NCBI GenBank assembly: GCA_014607495.2
Contig: CP053150.1
Span: forward strand, 6,530,495-6,594,494
Reading direction: 5' to 3'
DNA length: 64,000 nt
From: Carposina sasakii
Lineage: Eukaryota > Arthropoda > Insecta > Lepidoptera > Carposinidae
The notes below the pieces were generated by a model, which did not search any database, was not told the DNA's origin, and saw only the letters and a list, made by a program, of their open reading frames with translations. Within the stretch, counting starts at the first letter, position 1. Each line of letters starts with the position of its first letter. This document shows positions 23,150 to 34,519 of the stretch, piece by piece. The translations under genes and the position numbers were made by a program.

Positions 23150-23265
23150 AATCCTATGAAAGTAGATGAAGCTAAAGAGGTGTGTCAAGATCGTAGCAAA
23201 TGGAGATCCGTGACTCTGCCTACCCCTCCGGGAAAGAGGCGTGATTTTTATGTATGTACGTACGT
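23150..23265 (+). mobile_element. 3' terminus of an RTE-like LINE
   Basis: Encodes the stub VDEAKEVCQDRSKWRSV, then GCCTACCCCTCCGGGAAAGAGGCGTGATTTTTATG and a TATG/TACG tail (shown here descriptively; the run is at 23218-23253). A second copy lies at 44945-45060. Confidence 0.7.
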
Positions 23266-23995
23266 ACATCCTGTAAATTAAGTTTAAGTTGTGTACAAAA
23301 ATATTTGCATCCGCTGCTCACAAAAAGTTATATTGCTGTTTGATCTCTTGGGGGGTCCACTGCCTGCGGCCCAGCAAACGTCGGAATTCTTGTTGCAGGT
23401 GCATTTCGAAAAATCATACAGTTATTACCTCTAAATGTCATCAATTCCATTGTACCTATGTATCAGCTACCGTAAGTGGGGTAGAATTTTTTAATATTGC
23501 ACCACGAATATTCATACAAAGACGAGCTTAATGCCTTCAATGACATTATTCTCTACCAGCTAACGTGGTTAGGTACTTTAAAACAAAATTTATGGGTAGA
23601 ACAAACCGATAACGATTAACGGAAGAAGAAAGTACTTAGGTATGTACTCAAGTTCAAAAATGACTACATATTCTCCTAAAAAGAACATTCGCAAAAATAT
23701 TTCATCATCAAACTGAGTAGTAAGGTACATGGGGGTAATATGGTCAGTCGGTTAATATGGTCACTTTCTTATATCTCAGAAAGTACAAGAGGCATGCAAT
23801 AGATGGCATTACTAGTAGATAGTCTATGGCTTCGCCTATCAACATGACAAGTCCCATCCGTGTTGTTTTACCGACGCCATCTTGACAGCTAAAAAAGTTT
23901 GCACCGGCGGAGATTTGCAGTTTGCTTATTATTTTTGTTAAAAAGTGAAAAATCGTGAAAAATACAATTTCAGTGGCTGTGATTTATAATCTTAG

Positions 23996-24187
23996 TAAGT
24001 ACAAAGGTTATTTATTATATTTTAAAGTGGTATTATGTCCGTAACATCTCTCAGCAGAAATGTTTTTCTATTTTCAAATTTGTCGACAAGTACCTACTTG
24101 TAGAATATGGTCATGGAGTGACCATATTTGCAGTATGGAAAATATTGATTATGTTTTTCTTCTTACTTTATGCTTTTTGGCTTGCTT
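23996..24187 (+). other. possible 5' UTR intron of the pogo transposase gene
   Basis: GTAAGTAC at 23996 matches a donor and a pyrimidine-rich CTTGCTTCAG ending at 24187 matches an acceptor, seven bases before the ATG at 24194. Transcript data would be needed. Confidence 0.35.
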
Positions 24188-24193
24188 CAGGCT

Positions 24194-24673
24194 ATGGGTC
24201 GCTACGTAAAGAAGAATTTAAGAGGGAATTGGCGTTTAGAAGATATGAAAGCTGCATTGCACGCTGTGGCTCATGGGAAAAAAATTAATACAGCTTCAAA
24301 AGAGTTCCGTGTTCCGCGGCGAACCCTTAAACGATACATAGCAAATAAACAGGTGGTTAAGTCTCGCTTAGGCCGCAGGACGCTTCTTACTCCATCACAG
24401 GAAAATGATTTGAGTTCACGTATAAAGAGACTAGCCAATGTTGGCTACCCTGTGACACCAAAGTTTCTGAGGATGTCGGTATATCGCTTTTGTGAACTAA
24501 GCAAAGTAAAAATACCTGCACTAACAGAAGGCAAAGGCATGATTGGGCGTGATTGGCTTAAGGGATATATGAAACGCCATCCAGACATTTCTCTGCGGAA
24601 GAGCCAAAAGCTTAATCCCGCACGGGCTCAGAAACTTAACGAATTTGTGGTAAAAGATTATTTTAATAAACTG
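24194..24673 (+). pseudogene. pogo transposase, N-terminal DNA-binding half (gene split)
   Basis: Start ATG at 24194 (MGRYVKKN...); an ATG at 24170 lies upstream of a likely splice acceptor. It encodes a psq-type helix-turn-helix (about residues 10-45, RTLKRYIANK) and a CENP-B-like second helix-turn-helix (about 70-150, ..GRDWLKGYMKRHPDISLRKSQ). The reading frame is intact until copy B interrupts it after NKL at 24673. Removing copy B and one copy of AAACTG would put it in frame with 27079-28515, so the insertion is what killed an otherwise open gene. Confidence 0.85.
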
Positions 24674-24690
24674 ACTTTTAGAAAAAAAAA

Positions 24691-25216
24691 TTAACCGACT
24701 TCAAAGTTTAACTAAAAAGCAATAAATAACGTAACTAATTTATCTACTTAATACATATTGAATATCTCAAATTATTTAAATATTTACAACTTAATACCTA
24801 ATACTTTAACAAAGTCATCTTTAACTATTTAAATATTTATAATTATCACTTATTTTTGGAGTCGGTGCCAGCCTAGGTAACGTAGTCTGTTGTATTGATG
24901 GACGCGCGCGGCTGGCAACGACACACACACGGCAAAATACAATACGGTGAAGTAGGCAGCGGTAATGCAATTTCCTATTCTTGGTTTTACTATTTAGTGT
25001 GGGCCAGTTTTCTTAATTACATTTATTTGTTTGGCTGGCACCGACTCCAAAAAATAAGTTATAATTATAAATATTTAAATAGTTAAAGATGACTTTGTTA
25101 AAGTATTAGGTATTAAGTTGTAAATATTTAAATAATTTGAGATATTCAATATGTATTAAGTAGATAAATTAGTTACGTTATTTATTGCTTTTTAGTTAAA
25201 CTTTGAAGTCGGTTAA
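24691..25216. mobile_element. palindromic MITE copy 2 (526 bp)
   Basis: Arms of about 185 bp are near-perfect inverted repeats: TTAACCGACTTCAAAGTTTA at the left, mirrored at 25196-25216. Inner borders are GGAGTCGGTGCCAGCC and GGCTGGCACCGACTCC. The roughly 140-bp centre matches copy 1. Mirror symmetry continues for about 25 bp outside both ends (CTGACTTTTAGAAA / TTTCTAAAAGTCAG). Confidence 0.9.
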
Positions 25217-25297
25217 TTTTTCTTTCTAAAAGTCAGTTTATTTCTCGATTTTTAGTTGTGTTAATGTGTTGTGGACTTAAATAGATGCTAGTTTATA

Positions 25298-25661
25298 CAT
25301 GGTGATTTTTGGTCGTCAACGTTCCTGAAAACTACGTAATCTCCTCATCATCACTATCATTTTTCTCCTTGGACGCATACCTGGGAAGAGTCTGGTTTCC
25401 AAAATATTAGGGTCCAAAGTTGAGTAAATAGACTGCGTTTTTCTGCATGAATGCACATAGACGCGCGTAGCAAGATTTTTCACGAGAAATAATTAATATC
25501 TGTTTATGAAAAAACCTAGCATAAACACTAGACACTATAAATTTCGCCGGATCAAGTAATTAAATAAAAAAAAATCCCAGCATTTTTTTGGTATAAACTT
25601 ACTTTATTTGATGTATAGAGTACGTACCCTTCGTTAATGGTGGCCACAAAAAAACATCCTG
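25298..25661 (-). mobile_element. ~0.36-kb MITE in copy B
   Basis: Reverse-orientation copy of the MITE at 13492-20160, here uninterrupted (CATGGTGATTTTTGG to AAACATCCTG), flanked by TATA. It abuts the tandem array directly. The 60-bp spacer present at 13430-13490 is missing, so its left neighbour differs from copy A. Confidence 0.8.
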
Positions 25662-25666
25662 TATAG

Positions 25667-26815
25667 TTTCCATCGACCAATTGCAGTACTGTCCCCTAAC
25701 TCCTAACCGTTAAGGAGTTCTGTAGCTTCATCATCAGCACAGCAGCATCAGATGTTGATTCAAGTATACCTCACAAGGAACAAGTTAGCCCTACATACCA
25801 CTATATAGTTTACATCGACCAATTTTAGTACTGTCTCCCAACTCCTAACCGTTAAGGAGTTCTGTAGCTTCATCATCAGCACAGCACTATCAGATGTTGA
25901 TTCAAGTAACACGTCAGCCCTACACACTACTAAATAGTTTTCATCGACCAATTGCTGTACTGTCTCCCAACTCCTAACCGTTAAGGAGTTCTGTAGCTTC
26001 ATCATCAGCACAACAGCATCAGATGTTGATTCAAGTAACACGTTAGCCCTACATACTACTAAATAGTTTCCATCGACCAATTGCAGTACTGTCTCCCAAC
26101 TCCTAACCGTTAAGGAGTTCTGTAGCTTCATCATCAGCACAGCACTATCAGATGTTGATTCAAGTAACACGTCAGCCCTACACACTACTAAATAATTTTC
26201 ATCGACCAATGGCCGTACTGTCTCCCAACTCCTAACCGTTAAGGAGTTCTGTATCTTCATCATCAGCACAGCAGCATCAGATGTTGATTCAAGTAACACG
26301 TCAGCCCTACACACTGCTAAATAGTTTTCATCGACCAATTGCTGTACTGTCTCCCAACTCCTAACCGTTAAGGAGTTCTGTAGCTTCATCATCAGCACAA
26401 CAGCATCAGATGTTGATTCAAGTAACACGTTAGCCCTACATACTACTAAATAGTTTCCATCGACCAATTGCAGTACTGTCTCCCAACTCCTAACCGTTAA
26501 GGAGTTCTGTATCTTCATCATCAGCACAGCAGCATCAGATGTTGATTCAAGTAACACGTCAGCCCTACACACTGCTAAATAGTTTTCATCGACCAATTGC
26601 TGTACTGTCTCCCAACTCCTAACCGTTAAGGAGTTCTGTATCTTCATCATCAGCACAGCAGCATCAGATGTTTATTCAAGTAACACGTTAGCCCTACATA
26701 CTACTAAATAGTTTCCATTGACCAATTGCAGTACTGTATCCTAACTCCTAACCGTTAAGGAGTTCTGTAGCTTCATCATCAGCACAGCAGCATTAGATGT
26801 TGACACCCTGAAGCA
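25667..26815 (-). repeat. 129-bp tandem repeat array B (about 9 units)
   Basis: Same 129-bp unit as array A on the other strand. A 298-codon frame stays open because the period is a multiple of three and the unit lacks stops. Units alternate between variants readable as ..DENY..CRADV and ..DGNY..CRANV, a higher-order pattern of two to three units, which points to expansion by unequal exchange of blocks. Confidence 0.9.
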
Positions 26816-27078
26816 TATACCTGAGTAAGACATGATTACGTAACAAAAGCACCATACGAGCATACAATTTTCGGTGGTTGCCCTAGATTTCTCCTGGATC
26901 CCATCATCAGATCCTGACCTGGTGAAAATGGGACCACCTCAGAAGTGAACTCTATCCAACCAAAAAAAAATTTTTGAAATCCGTTTATAATTGACGGAAA
27001 TATCGGTGAACATACATAAAAAAAAATTATACATACAGACGAATTGAGAACCTCCTCCTTTTTTTGAAGTCGGTTAAA

Positions 27079-28515
27079 AAACTGCAAGAAATCATGACAA
27101 GCTTGGATGTTGTAGATAAACCAGCTCAAATTTACAATATTGATGAAAAAGGCTGCCAGTTAATGCTCCACAAAAGTCCTCAAGTTTTGGCTCAAAAAGG
27201 AGTAAAAAGAGTGCACATACGTGCCTCCGAACATGCTGAAAATGTAACTGTTGTTTCCTGCGGTAATGCTCTAGGTAACGCAATACCACCAATGATCCTG
27301 TTTAAGGGGAAAAGGAAGAAGCCTGAATGGCAAGACAATTTGCCTCCAGGGACTTTGGTGGAAATGACTCCAAAAGGAAGCATGAACACAGAGACTTTCA
27401 TAAAATGGATAGAGCATTTTGCCAAGTTCAAATCTCCTGGTGCATGCTTACTTATCTTTGATGGAGCATCTAGCCACTTAGATTACGACATCGTGGATGT
27501 AGCAGAGAAACATGGCATTACTCTATTCTGCCTTCCCAGCAACACAACACACGAGTTACAACCGATGGACAAGGCTGTATTCAGAGCATTTGAACACTAC
27601 TGGGATCAAGAACTTCTAAAATTTTGGTACCAGAATAAAGATAAAACACTGTCAAAACAAAGGTTTGGATTGATTTTTACTCCTGTGTGGGATAAAGCGC
27701 TTACTCCATCCAATATAAAATCAGGTTTTGAAGCCACTGGAATTTATCCTTTAAACCCAGATAGAATACCAGAATGTGCTTATGCTCCTAGCATTCCAAC
27801 GTCCTTGCCACCTAATACACGCGAGCAACACGAGCCAGATGTAGAAGAAAGAAATTGCATTAATGCTGCAATCATCGATGCAGCTTCCGATCTGGACGAT
27901 GGAGAATTTGACTCTGAAGATGATGTCCCTTTGTCTTTGTTAAAAAAATCTCCAGTTGTTAAAAAAACTTCAACAGCTATCGTCGCAGATCATCATGAGG
28001 CGCAGCCTTCGACTTCTTCGTGCTTTGTTCAGCCCAGACCTTCGGCACCGGCAGGTAATACAAACGACATAGGAGACCTCCCAGATCATCGTGATATACA
28101 GCTTTCGTCTTCTTCGTCCTTTGTACAGCCTAGATCTTCAACATCAACAAAGGACGCAGGAGAGCTATCCTTTACAGAAATGATGAAGACTCCAGAGAAG
28201 GTTCTCTCTAATACCATTCCACGACGTAAAGCAATCAACAGCCTAGCACAACCATTGAATAAATTTATGTTTTCAAAAAAAGATTGTGCAGCAGTAAGTG
28301 CCCAGACAACTGTTGAACCTCACCGTAAGAAGAAAAATGCAAAGAAGAGTACACAAATACGAGTATCTGAGTCTTGGTATTGCTTTATTTGTAAGGAAGA
28401 CAGAGTAGCTGACATGAGACTTTGTACTTCTTGCAGGTCCTATGTACATGAAGAGTGTGTGGGTCTCACGTCATCAGATAAAGAAACATATTTGTGTCCA
28501 AATTGTGAAGATTAA
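27079..28515 (+). pseudogene. pogo transposase, catalytic half with PHD-type zinc finger (gene split)
   Basis: Encodes a DDE_1 (pogo/Tigger/jerky) catalytic domain. The three aspartates are visible: in IYNIDEKG at 27142, in LLIFDGASSH at 27460 and in LQPMDKAVF at 27568; the last two are 36 residues apart, as expected of a DDD pogo enzyme. A low-complexity Ser/Pro-rich linker follows (27900-28250). The C-terminus (28375-28510) has a Cys4-His-Cys3 pattern (CFICKED..CTSC..YVHEECVG..CPNC), a PHD-like finger. TAA at 28513. The frame is fully open. No start codon exists in this half; translation would depend on the severed N-terminal part. Confidence 0.88.
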
Positions 28516-28774
28516 AATTTAAAAACCCATACTGTTAATATGGACACTTCGTGACCATATTTCCTGCACGTGCCGGAAATATGGTCATTTTCCCTTTTTT
28601 TTTAAAGTTGATTTTTACCTAAGTTCCTAATTGTTTTCAAAGAATATGTACCTTGTTTTGAATAACATATTAAATAAACTTTATGACTGTGTGTTTTTGT
28701 TTCATTCCTCCTCTTAGTTTTCGGGCAATATAAACTAAAAGCTTAAGGTGACCATATTACCCCCATGTACCTTA

Positions 28775-30087
28775 TATAGACTTTTCGGTAACAAAGGCCA
28801 AAATATGCTTACTGAAGTGACGTTAACTGCTATACCTATATATCTTTAATCGGAAAAAAAGGTTAGGTACTTTTTGCTTAGTGAAAATAAATAAAAGTTA
28901 AGTTAAGCGACGACTTTTTCCGCTGTGATGGGGCGTGAATGGTACAGGAGTGCTTGGACAATATTTGCTGATTTTCTTTTTCGAGTCCCTTCTGTAACTG
29001 GAGACACGCTGTGTTTTTATTGGCTACATGTGCCGAGCAGCATTCTACAAGTAACAATGTTATAATTTTAATATTATTATTATTATATTATTATTTATGT
29101 TCAAATATACAACTGTATTTTAGATTCTAGCTAAGAGTAACAAACGTCTCGGCCGGCCGATTCTGTTTACGAGAGGCAACAAGAAATGCAAGGCTATATA
29201 AGCATAACTACTGTTCTCCCTTTAGCAACAGCTCTCCTAACTATGTTTCTTGTTTGGAAATTATATAAGGTCTCAAGTACGACGGATCAAGGAATGTTAG
29301 GCGAGACTAGATGAAAGAGATTTCCTTTACGCTTGCAAAAAAAATTATACGCTCCGATATTAACCTTGCTTGGAGTTGGAGTGACTCGGTGAGTATATAA
29401 GCGCCATTATGCGATGTTAAACTGCTCATTTTATTCCCTCGAATTTTATTAAAGTAATAACAAGAAGGGACATGAATTACGTTCTATGCCTATCTATATG
29501 GATATAAAGAAATATCGCGGTTTTCTTAAGTGCCAGCATAAAGAGAGCGGTTATTTTTATCTGCTTTATGAAATTATTACATTTTTAGGAAGACATGAAT
29601 ATATCCGGGTAGAATGTGGGTAATATGATTTCGCACTCGGAAATAAAATGTTTTATTTTTTTGTTCTGGTTATACGATGCTGTACACGGTAAGAGATCTG
29701 TTGCTGAACTATAAAGTACCTAGAGCGTGTACCAAACATTACCCTCCGTTCTGGGGGATGAGGGTAAAATAAGAACACCTATTTTTTATTTAGAGGGAAG
29801 TTAAAAAGCTGAAATAAAAATGTAGGTGTGTTTAAGTATGGGTCTGGTAAAAAATCACTTATAATATTCGAAACAGAAAATAGACGGCTAAAGAGAAAGA
29901 TAAAAGTGTGGAATACAATAAGATCATTAAAATAAACAATGGGGAACTTAGTGATGAAAGTTTCGGTTTTTTTTTTCAAGGAATAGGCACGAGAGAAAGA
30001 CCAGCAACTCTTGAATGAATTGGTGCTATTTGTAACACTCAACGCAAATGCTGAGGAGTTATAATGTTTGTCGTGGTCTTCGTCGTA
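28775..30087. other. non-coding DNA
   Basis: No exon is supported. A TATATAAGCGCC string at 29394 looks like a TATA box but no coding sequence follows nearby. Confidence 0.45.
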
Positions 30088-30450
30088 TACAGGATGTAAA
30101 AAGACAATGATGTTTTTTTTAATAATGAACCAACCCTGGGAAATTACAAAAATATTATGAAAAAATTCTGTCATTTTATTGCAAGCAATGTATTCGTTTT
30201 ATGATCAAAGTACAAATGTACCTACAAAACTAACATTATAATATTTTGACATGGTATCTTGAAAAAAATGTTTGGTAACCGATTTCAGATGGATTTTTGT
30301 AAAAAAAAATGATAATATTAATGTAACTTTGAACCTCAATATCTTGGAAACCCGTGGTTTCCCAGGGGTGCTTCCATAGAAAAAAATTATCGGGATGTTA
30401 CAAAGAATACGAGGTATTAAAAGACCAAAGTTGTCTTTTTACACCCAGTA
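30088..30450. mobile_element. MITE with TACAGG..GTAAAAAGACAA inverted ends
   Basis: Left end TACAGGATGTAAAAAGACAA, right end complementary (TTGTCTTTTTACACCCAGTA). The inner part CTCAATATCTTGGAAACC..TTTCCCAGGGGTGCTTCCAT is a diverged relative of the MITE at 13492-20160. Confidence 0.75.
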
Positions 30451-30459
30451 TGTAAGGTG

Positions 30460-31515
30460 TTTTCAAAATTAGTGATTTGCTTTTTGACACGAAACTAGGT
30501 AAGTAAAAACTCTTTCAGGCTGTGTTAGCTATCTACTTACCTACATATAGCCATATGGAGACCACTGCTGAATTTAGGCCTTTACCAATATTCTGTTTAT
30601 TACCCAGCCTATTACAAAACGGCTGAACAGATTTCGATGTTTTTCATTTAGGCAGAGAATATTAGATTCTACCTGAGCGTGAAATCTGACATCTTGCTTT
30701 TATTTGAGTTAGAGCCTTATAGGATAGTACGAGTATCCCTTTTAGGATACTAGTTTTACATAACATTTTAAATTGTACCATCAGGTAAGATTGGGATCAA
30801 ACTGTCCTAGCTTGTAATGTCAACAAAATATTAGCAGAATTGAGTCTACCAACCCGGGAACATGGGAAGATGACGGAGCTTGTTTCGGCACTTTTTGTTA
30901 AGATAACATCATTCTTCTTTTCAGTTGTACACATACGAGTAGTTCAATTAGAGGCACAGGTCAGGGAACTCTGTAGCCGTAGAGTCCGGTCAGCAAATCT
31001 GGAACTTATTTATTATCAAATAGTGTACCTACTTATAGCAATGGACAAATATCTCTAAGTAGAAATATCGTTGGATAATAGAATTTCACTGAATTATAAC
31101 TTGCAAGCAGGGCCGTCTTTAACCTATTGGAGGCCCTGGGCATATTAGGATAATAGGGCCCCTAAGACTTTGAAACCAATTTTTTTTAAAGTTTTTTTCC
31201 ATATCTGAAATTTTTCGGTTACCTACTTACTTGGTTTTTTTTCTTTAGATTTACTTATTTTTTTTGTAAAAAATATATTTTTGATTTTTAGAATCAATGG
31301 CTGAACGGGTACTTGGCGGCACATTTTTACAGTGAAACTGTTTTTTGTGGGATTTAATTAATTTTTGTAAAGATTATTATTATTTCAATTAATAATTATC
31401 ATGTCTTAATAATTTTAATATATGAGCTGAACTCAAATCAAATGTGTATATTTAAATTTCCCACTACTGGTAATCGTGGCTACCAGGTGGCAGGCTGGTG
31501 ATGATATACAATTAG
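30460..31515. other. non-coding DNA
   Basis: A GGGCCGTCTTTAA..GGCCCTGGGC stretch at 31108-31140 resembles a dispersed repeat, without clear ends. Nothing else recognised. Confidence 0.4.
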
Positions 31516-31521
31516 TGTGGG

Positions 31522-32483
31522 TAGGGCTGCCATTAGTTAAATTACGGACCCAGGACAAAATCTTAAAAAACTCCGGACATTTGGGCGAAATAAAGATATT
31601 TCCCCGGACTACCATGACAAAAAAATACAGTAAAATAAAAACATACATACATAGGTACAGAGATAGGTACTATATTTACCGCGCCAATTTATACTACAGC
31701 TATTGGCGGTACTTAGAAGAAGCACATAGCAGCGCGAACGAAGCGAGCGCGAAATTTCACGGCTTTTGGCACATAAGTTCCCATTTACTTCTGAAAAATA
31801 CAGACTCCATTGAGAATGTGTGATGATCGCAAAAGGATCATGGAAATGGTGATGCGGGCGAAGCGAATGAGAAATTTTTACTGTAAAAGCTTAGAATACT
31901 TCTTAAAAGGTATGTACGCACTAAAGCGAAATTATATTTTTGCTAGACGCATAATCAGGGGAACCTGTAGCGCGAGCGAAGCGAGCGCGAAATTTTTATG
32001 GTTCTTGGCACATAAGTTGTCAATTACCTCTGGAAATGAAGGCTCTACCAAGAATTTGTGATGATCGCTAAAGCATCATGGAAATGATGACGCCAACCAT
32101 GCGAACGATAATTATTTATTGCCATTTTTTTTACTGTTAAAGTTTCGATTATTTGTTTTAAAAAATAGTTCTTTTACTATATTATTATATTTTAGTATTT
32201 TATTATTCTGTCACGAGAATGTATATTTCTGCATTCACTTGTCAGACCAGTGGCCCCGTATCATTGATACGACTGATGCGGCCAGTAACCACGTCCCTGA
32301 TGATACGTACATAGAGCAGAATGCGCGGAGCGGGGCGGCTAAATTTTTTACTATGAAATGGCGTAATTTATTATTTCAAACATTCTATCAAGTTAATTAG
32401 TTTTCCCCTGACATGAAAAGTGTCTGGGGCGTCGCCTCTCCAAACTAGGACAAATCCGGGGAAACTGACGGATGATAGCCCTA
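31522..32483. mobile_element. non-autonomous DNA transposon, 8-bp target duplication (hAT-like)
   Basis: Ends TAGGGCTGCCAT and ATGATAGCCCTA are inverted. AGTGTGGG (31514-31521) and AGTGTAGG (32484-32491) fit an 8-bp duplication with one change. Inside, a roughly 240-bp unit is tandemly repeated: GCGAACGAAGCGAGCGCGAA and GCGAGCGAAGCGAGCGCGAA open the two units, and GGCACATAAGTT follows at 31768 and 32008. No transposase. Confidence 0.7.
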
Positions 32484-32515
32484 AGTGTAGGTAACATAAC
32501 AAAAGTGGAGTTTTC

Positions 32516-32590
32516 ATTATACAGGATATTTTTTCGTTGCCACTCTTAACAAAGGGTACGTAATCTATAGATCAAACAAAGTAAATTTAA
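32516..32590 (+). mobile_element. left fragment of the CAGGATG MITE
   Basis: TACAGGATATTTTTTCGTTG and AAAGGGTACGTAATCTATAG match the left part of the MITE at 13492. Confidence 0.75.
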
Positions 32591-32599
32591 AAAATCAGC

Positions 32600-33440
32600 A
32601 TATAGCAATCTTTGTGTCGCCATTATTAACCTTACGAAATATTAAACCAATCCGGGCGCGCGTCGTTTCGACACAACGTTTGTTTTGTTTTCACCACTTT
32701 CAAGTTTGTTTTAAGCTCTGAAAACTTAATATTGCAACGATTTACTAGTTCATGGTGGAAAAACGGGAGGGTATGTCATTTTGTCCATACTTCCCCTACT
32801 TGTCGTTGGTATTGTAGTCAGTAATTAAGGTACGATTTCTTTGAATTCAATCAAATTGGTTATCGTTTGGTGGTCTGACAGGAACTAGGGACTTTGTATT
32901 TGCCCAAAGTGCCCACTGGGAAAGAGGGGTCTGCTCGCAAGTAAAATGCCCTACTTATATCAATGAAACGGACAAAATATTTTTTTATTCAAACGGTCGG
33001 TGTGTGAAATTATGATTTAGAGACAGACACAGGCCCAGTGTGGCGAAGTGGACCGTAAAAATGCGATAAATCCGGCAATAAATCGACACCCAACTAAAGT
33101 AATAAAGCCGCCCAGTCTGTAACATTTAGCGAGAATATTTTTTGACTACTGATCCCCTGACTATAGGATAACTGGACTGGGCTGATGCTTCAACAGCTTT
33201 AAATGTTACTGACAGTTGCAGCTGAACCCACTGGCTGAGAGCGACTGTTTACATAGTATACCTACCTAAAGTTCGGGAATACCTTGCTCGATTTCGGATT
33301 TATCAATTTTTGTGAGGTACTCGTAAGTATTGTATTAATATTGAACAAGTAGTTGGCCATTAAAAGCAACTGGTTTTTTTGTTAAATCGTAATCTACCTA
33401 CCTATTAAAACACTGATGATAGATACGTAAAGTATACTTT
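32600..33440. other. non-coding DNA, nothing recognised
   Basis: No exon, terminal repeat or RNA gene is supported. Confidence 0.4.
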
Positions 33441-33450
33441 TAATCGAAAG

Positions 33451-34251
33451 CAGGGATGTTGCGAATATTCACATCCGCATCCGCATCGATTTTGACATCC
33501 GCATAAATCGATGCGGAGCTGATGTGGATGCGGATTCTACTTTTCATTAAATACAGTGTGTGGTTGATAGCCAGGCAAATATTAAAATGCCAAACAAGTA
33601 CCATTATGTTGAGTTATACGACAGTGTTATTACTTACAGGAAATGTATTTTTATTTGATTAACTTATCTATCTATATATCTATTATCTCCGCGCCAATTG
33701 TATCGTGCGATCCTGTGCCTAATTAAATGGGATTATTGGTTATTGTTAGAAACATTGCTGTTTTTTAGATCACTAACTAAGACTCTCCATTAGGGTTGAT
33801 CAGTTATTTAAACTTTTTTGACGGCAACTTTTTTAATCATCTTTTCTTTAAATTTATGTTTTTAAGTCATAATCTAAGGCCTAATTAAACGAACTAAATT
33901 ATCTTTTCCTGGAAATACGAAAAAAATGTCGGAAAATTTAGAAATTTTCCTTCGAAAATTTTCAGTGTTTTCTGCCTCAGAATCATGGTCTGAAGTCAGG
34001 GTATCAATATTTGCCTGGCTGTCAAACATGTATAATGCTCCAACATTCAAATTTAATTAGTAAAATAATTAATTAGTAATAGTATGTAGTTCATTCACTA
34101 CTTTATTATTAAATAAAAAAGGATAAATAATGCTGTGTTTTTTTCCCTACCAAACCAACACTTAAGTTTTTTTATACAGTTTTATACAGATGTGAGCCTC
34201 TTAAAATCCGCATCCGCGGATGTGGAAAAAAGTGGATCCGCAACATCCCTG
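33451..34251. mobile_element. hAT-like non-autonomous element with nested MITE
   Basis: Starts CAGGGATGTTGCG and ends GCAACATCCCTG, hAT-style CAGGG termini. Flanks ATCGAAAG and ATCGGTAG fit a diverged 8-bp target duplication. Subterminal ATCCGCATCCGC repeats occur on both sides. Nested inside (about 33548-34035) is a MITE with ATAGCCAGGCAAATATT and AATATTTGCCTGGCTGTC at its ends. A relative of the nested one lies at 62395-62655. Confidence 0.75.
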
Positions 34252-34338
34252 ATCGGTAGCTACAGGCACGGAAGTTGAACTACAAGTGTGCGACTCTGTT
34301 GCAACGGTATATAAATACATAGATAAGTATAAAACTCC

Positions 34339-34465
34339 ATGACTCGGAAACAAACATCGATATTCATCATATCAATGTTTGCACCTACCGGGGTTCGAAT
34401 CGAACACAGGACCTATGGCGTCGCAGGCAGAGCCACTACCAACTACACCAATCGGTCGTTGAACT
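34339..34465 (-). mobile_element. tRNA-derived SINE fragment
   Basis: Minus strand shows TGGTGTAGTTGGTAGTGGC (A-box-like) and GTTCGATTCGAACCCC (B-box-like) 40 bp apart. A diverged second copy at about 37850-37925 shares ACTAACATCGA and GCCCCTACCGGGATCC. Confidence 0.6.
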
Positions 34466-34519
34466 TATTATTTATTGAATATTTATTGCGTATCACAGAA
34501 GATGAGAAGACCAATATTT

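Larger units (their letters stand above)
24691..27077 (-). mobile_element. composite non-autonomous element, copy B
   Basis: Opposite orientation to copy A. Ends are TTAACCGACTTCAAA at 24691 and its complement at 27063-27077. AAACTG at 24668-24673 and 27079-27084 is a possible 6-bp target duplication; this makes the left boundary 24674, with CTTTTAGAAAAAAAAA outside the inverted repeat. Caution: AATAAACTGACTT also occurs beside other copies of the palindromic MITE, so part of that match may be element sequence. Modules on the minus strand: leader, 129-bp array of about nine units, MITE (25298-25661), palindromic MITE (24691-25216). Confidence 0.8.
23723..28772 (+). mobile_element. pogo/Tigger-type DNA transposon, interrupted
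   Basis: Perfect terminal inverted repeats (23723-23746 and 28749-28772) begin AGGTACATGGGGGTAATATG and are flanked by TA (23721-23722, 28773-28774), as expected for the Tc1/mariner superfamily. Near both ends, ATATGGTCA recurs, including mirrored pairs TGGTCATGGAGTGACCATA (24109) and a similar one at 28540-28559, probably transposase-binding sites. Without the 2.4-kb insert of copy B it would be about 2.65 kb, a normal length for an autonomous pogo element. AATAAA at 28673 fits a poly(A) signal. Confidence 0.9.
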
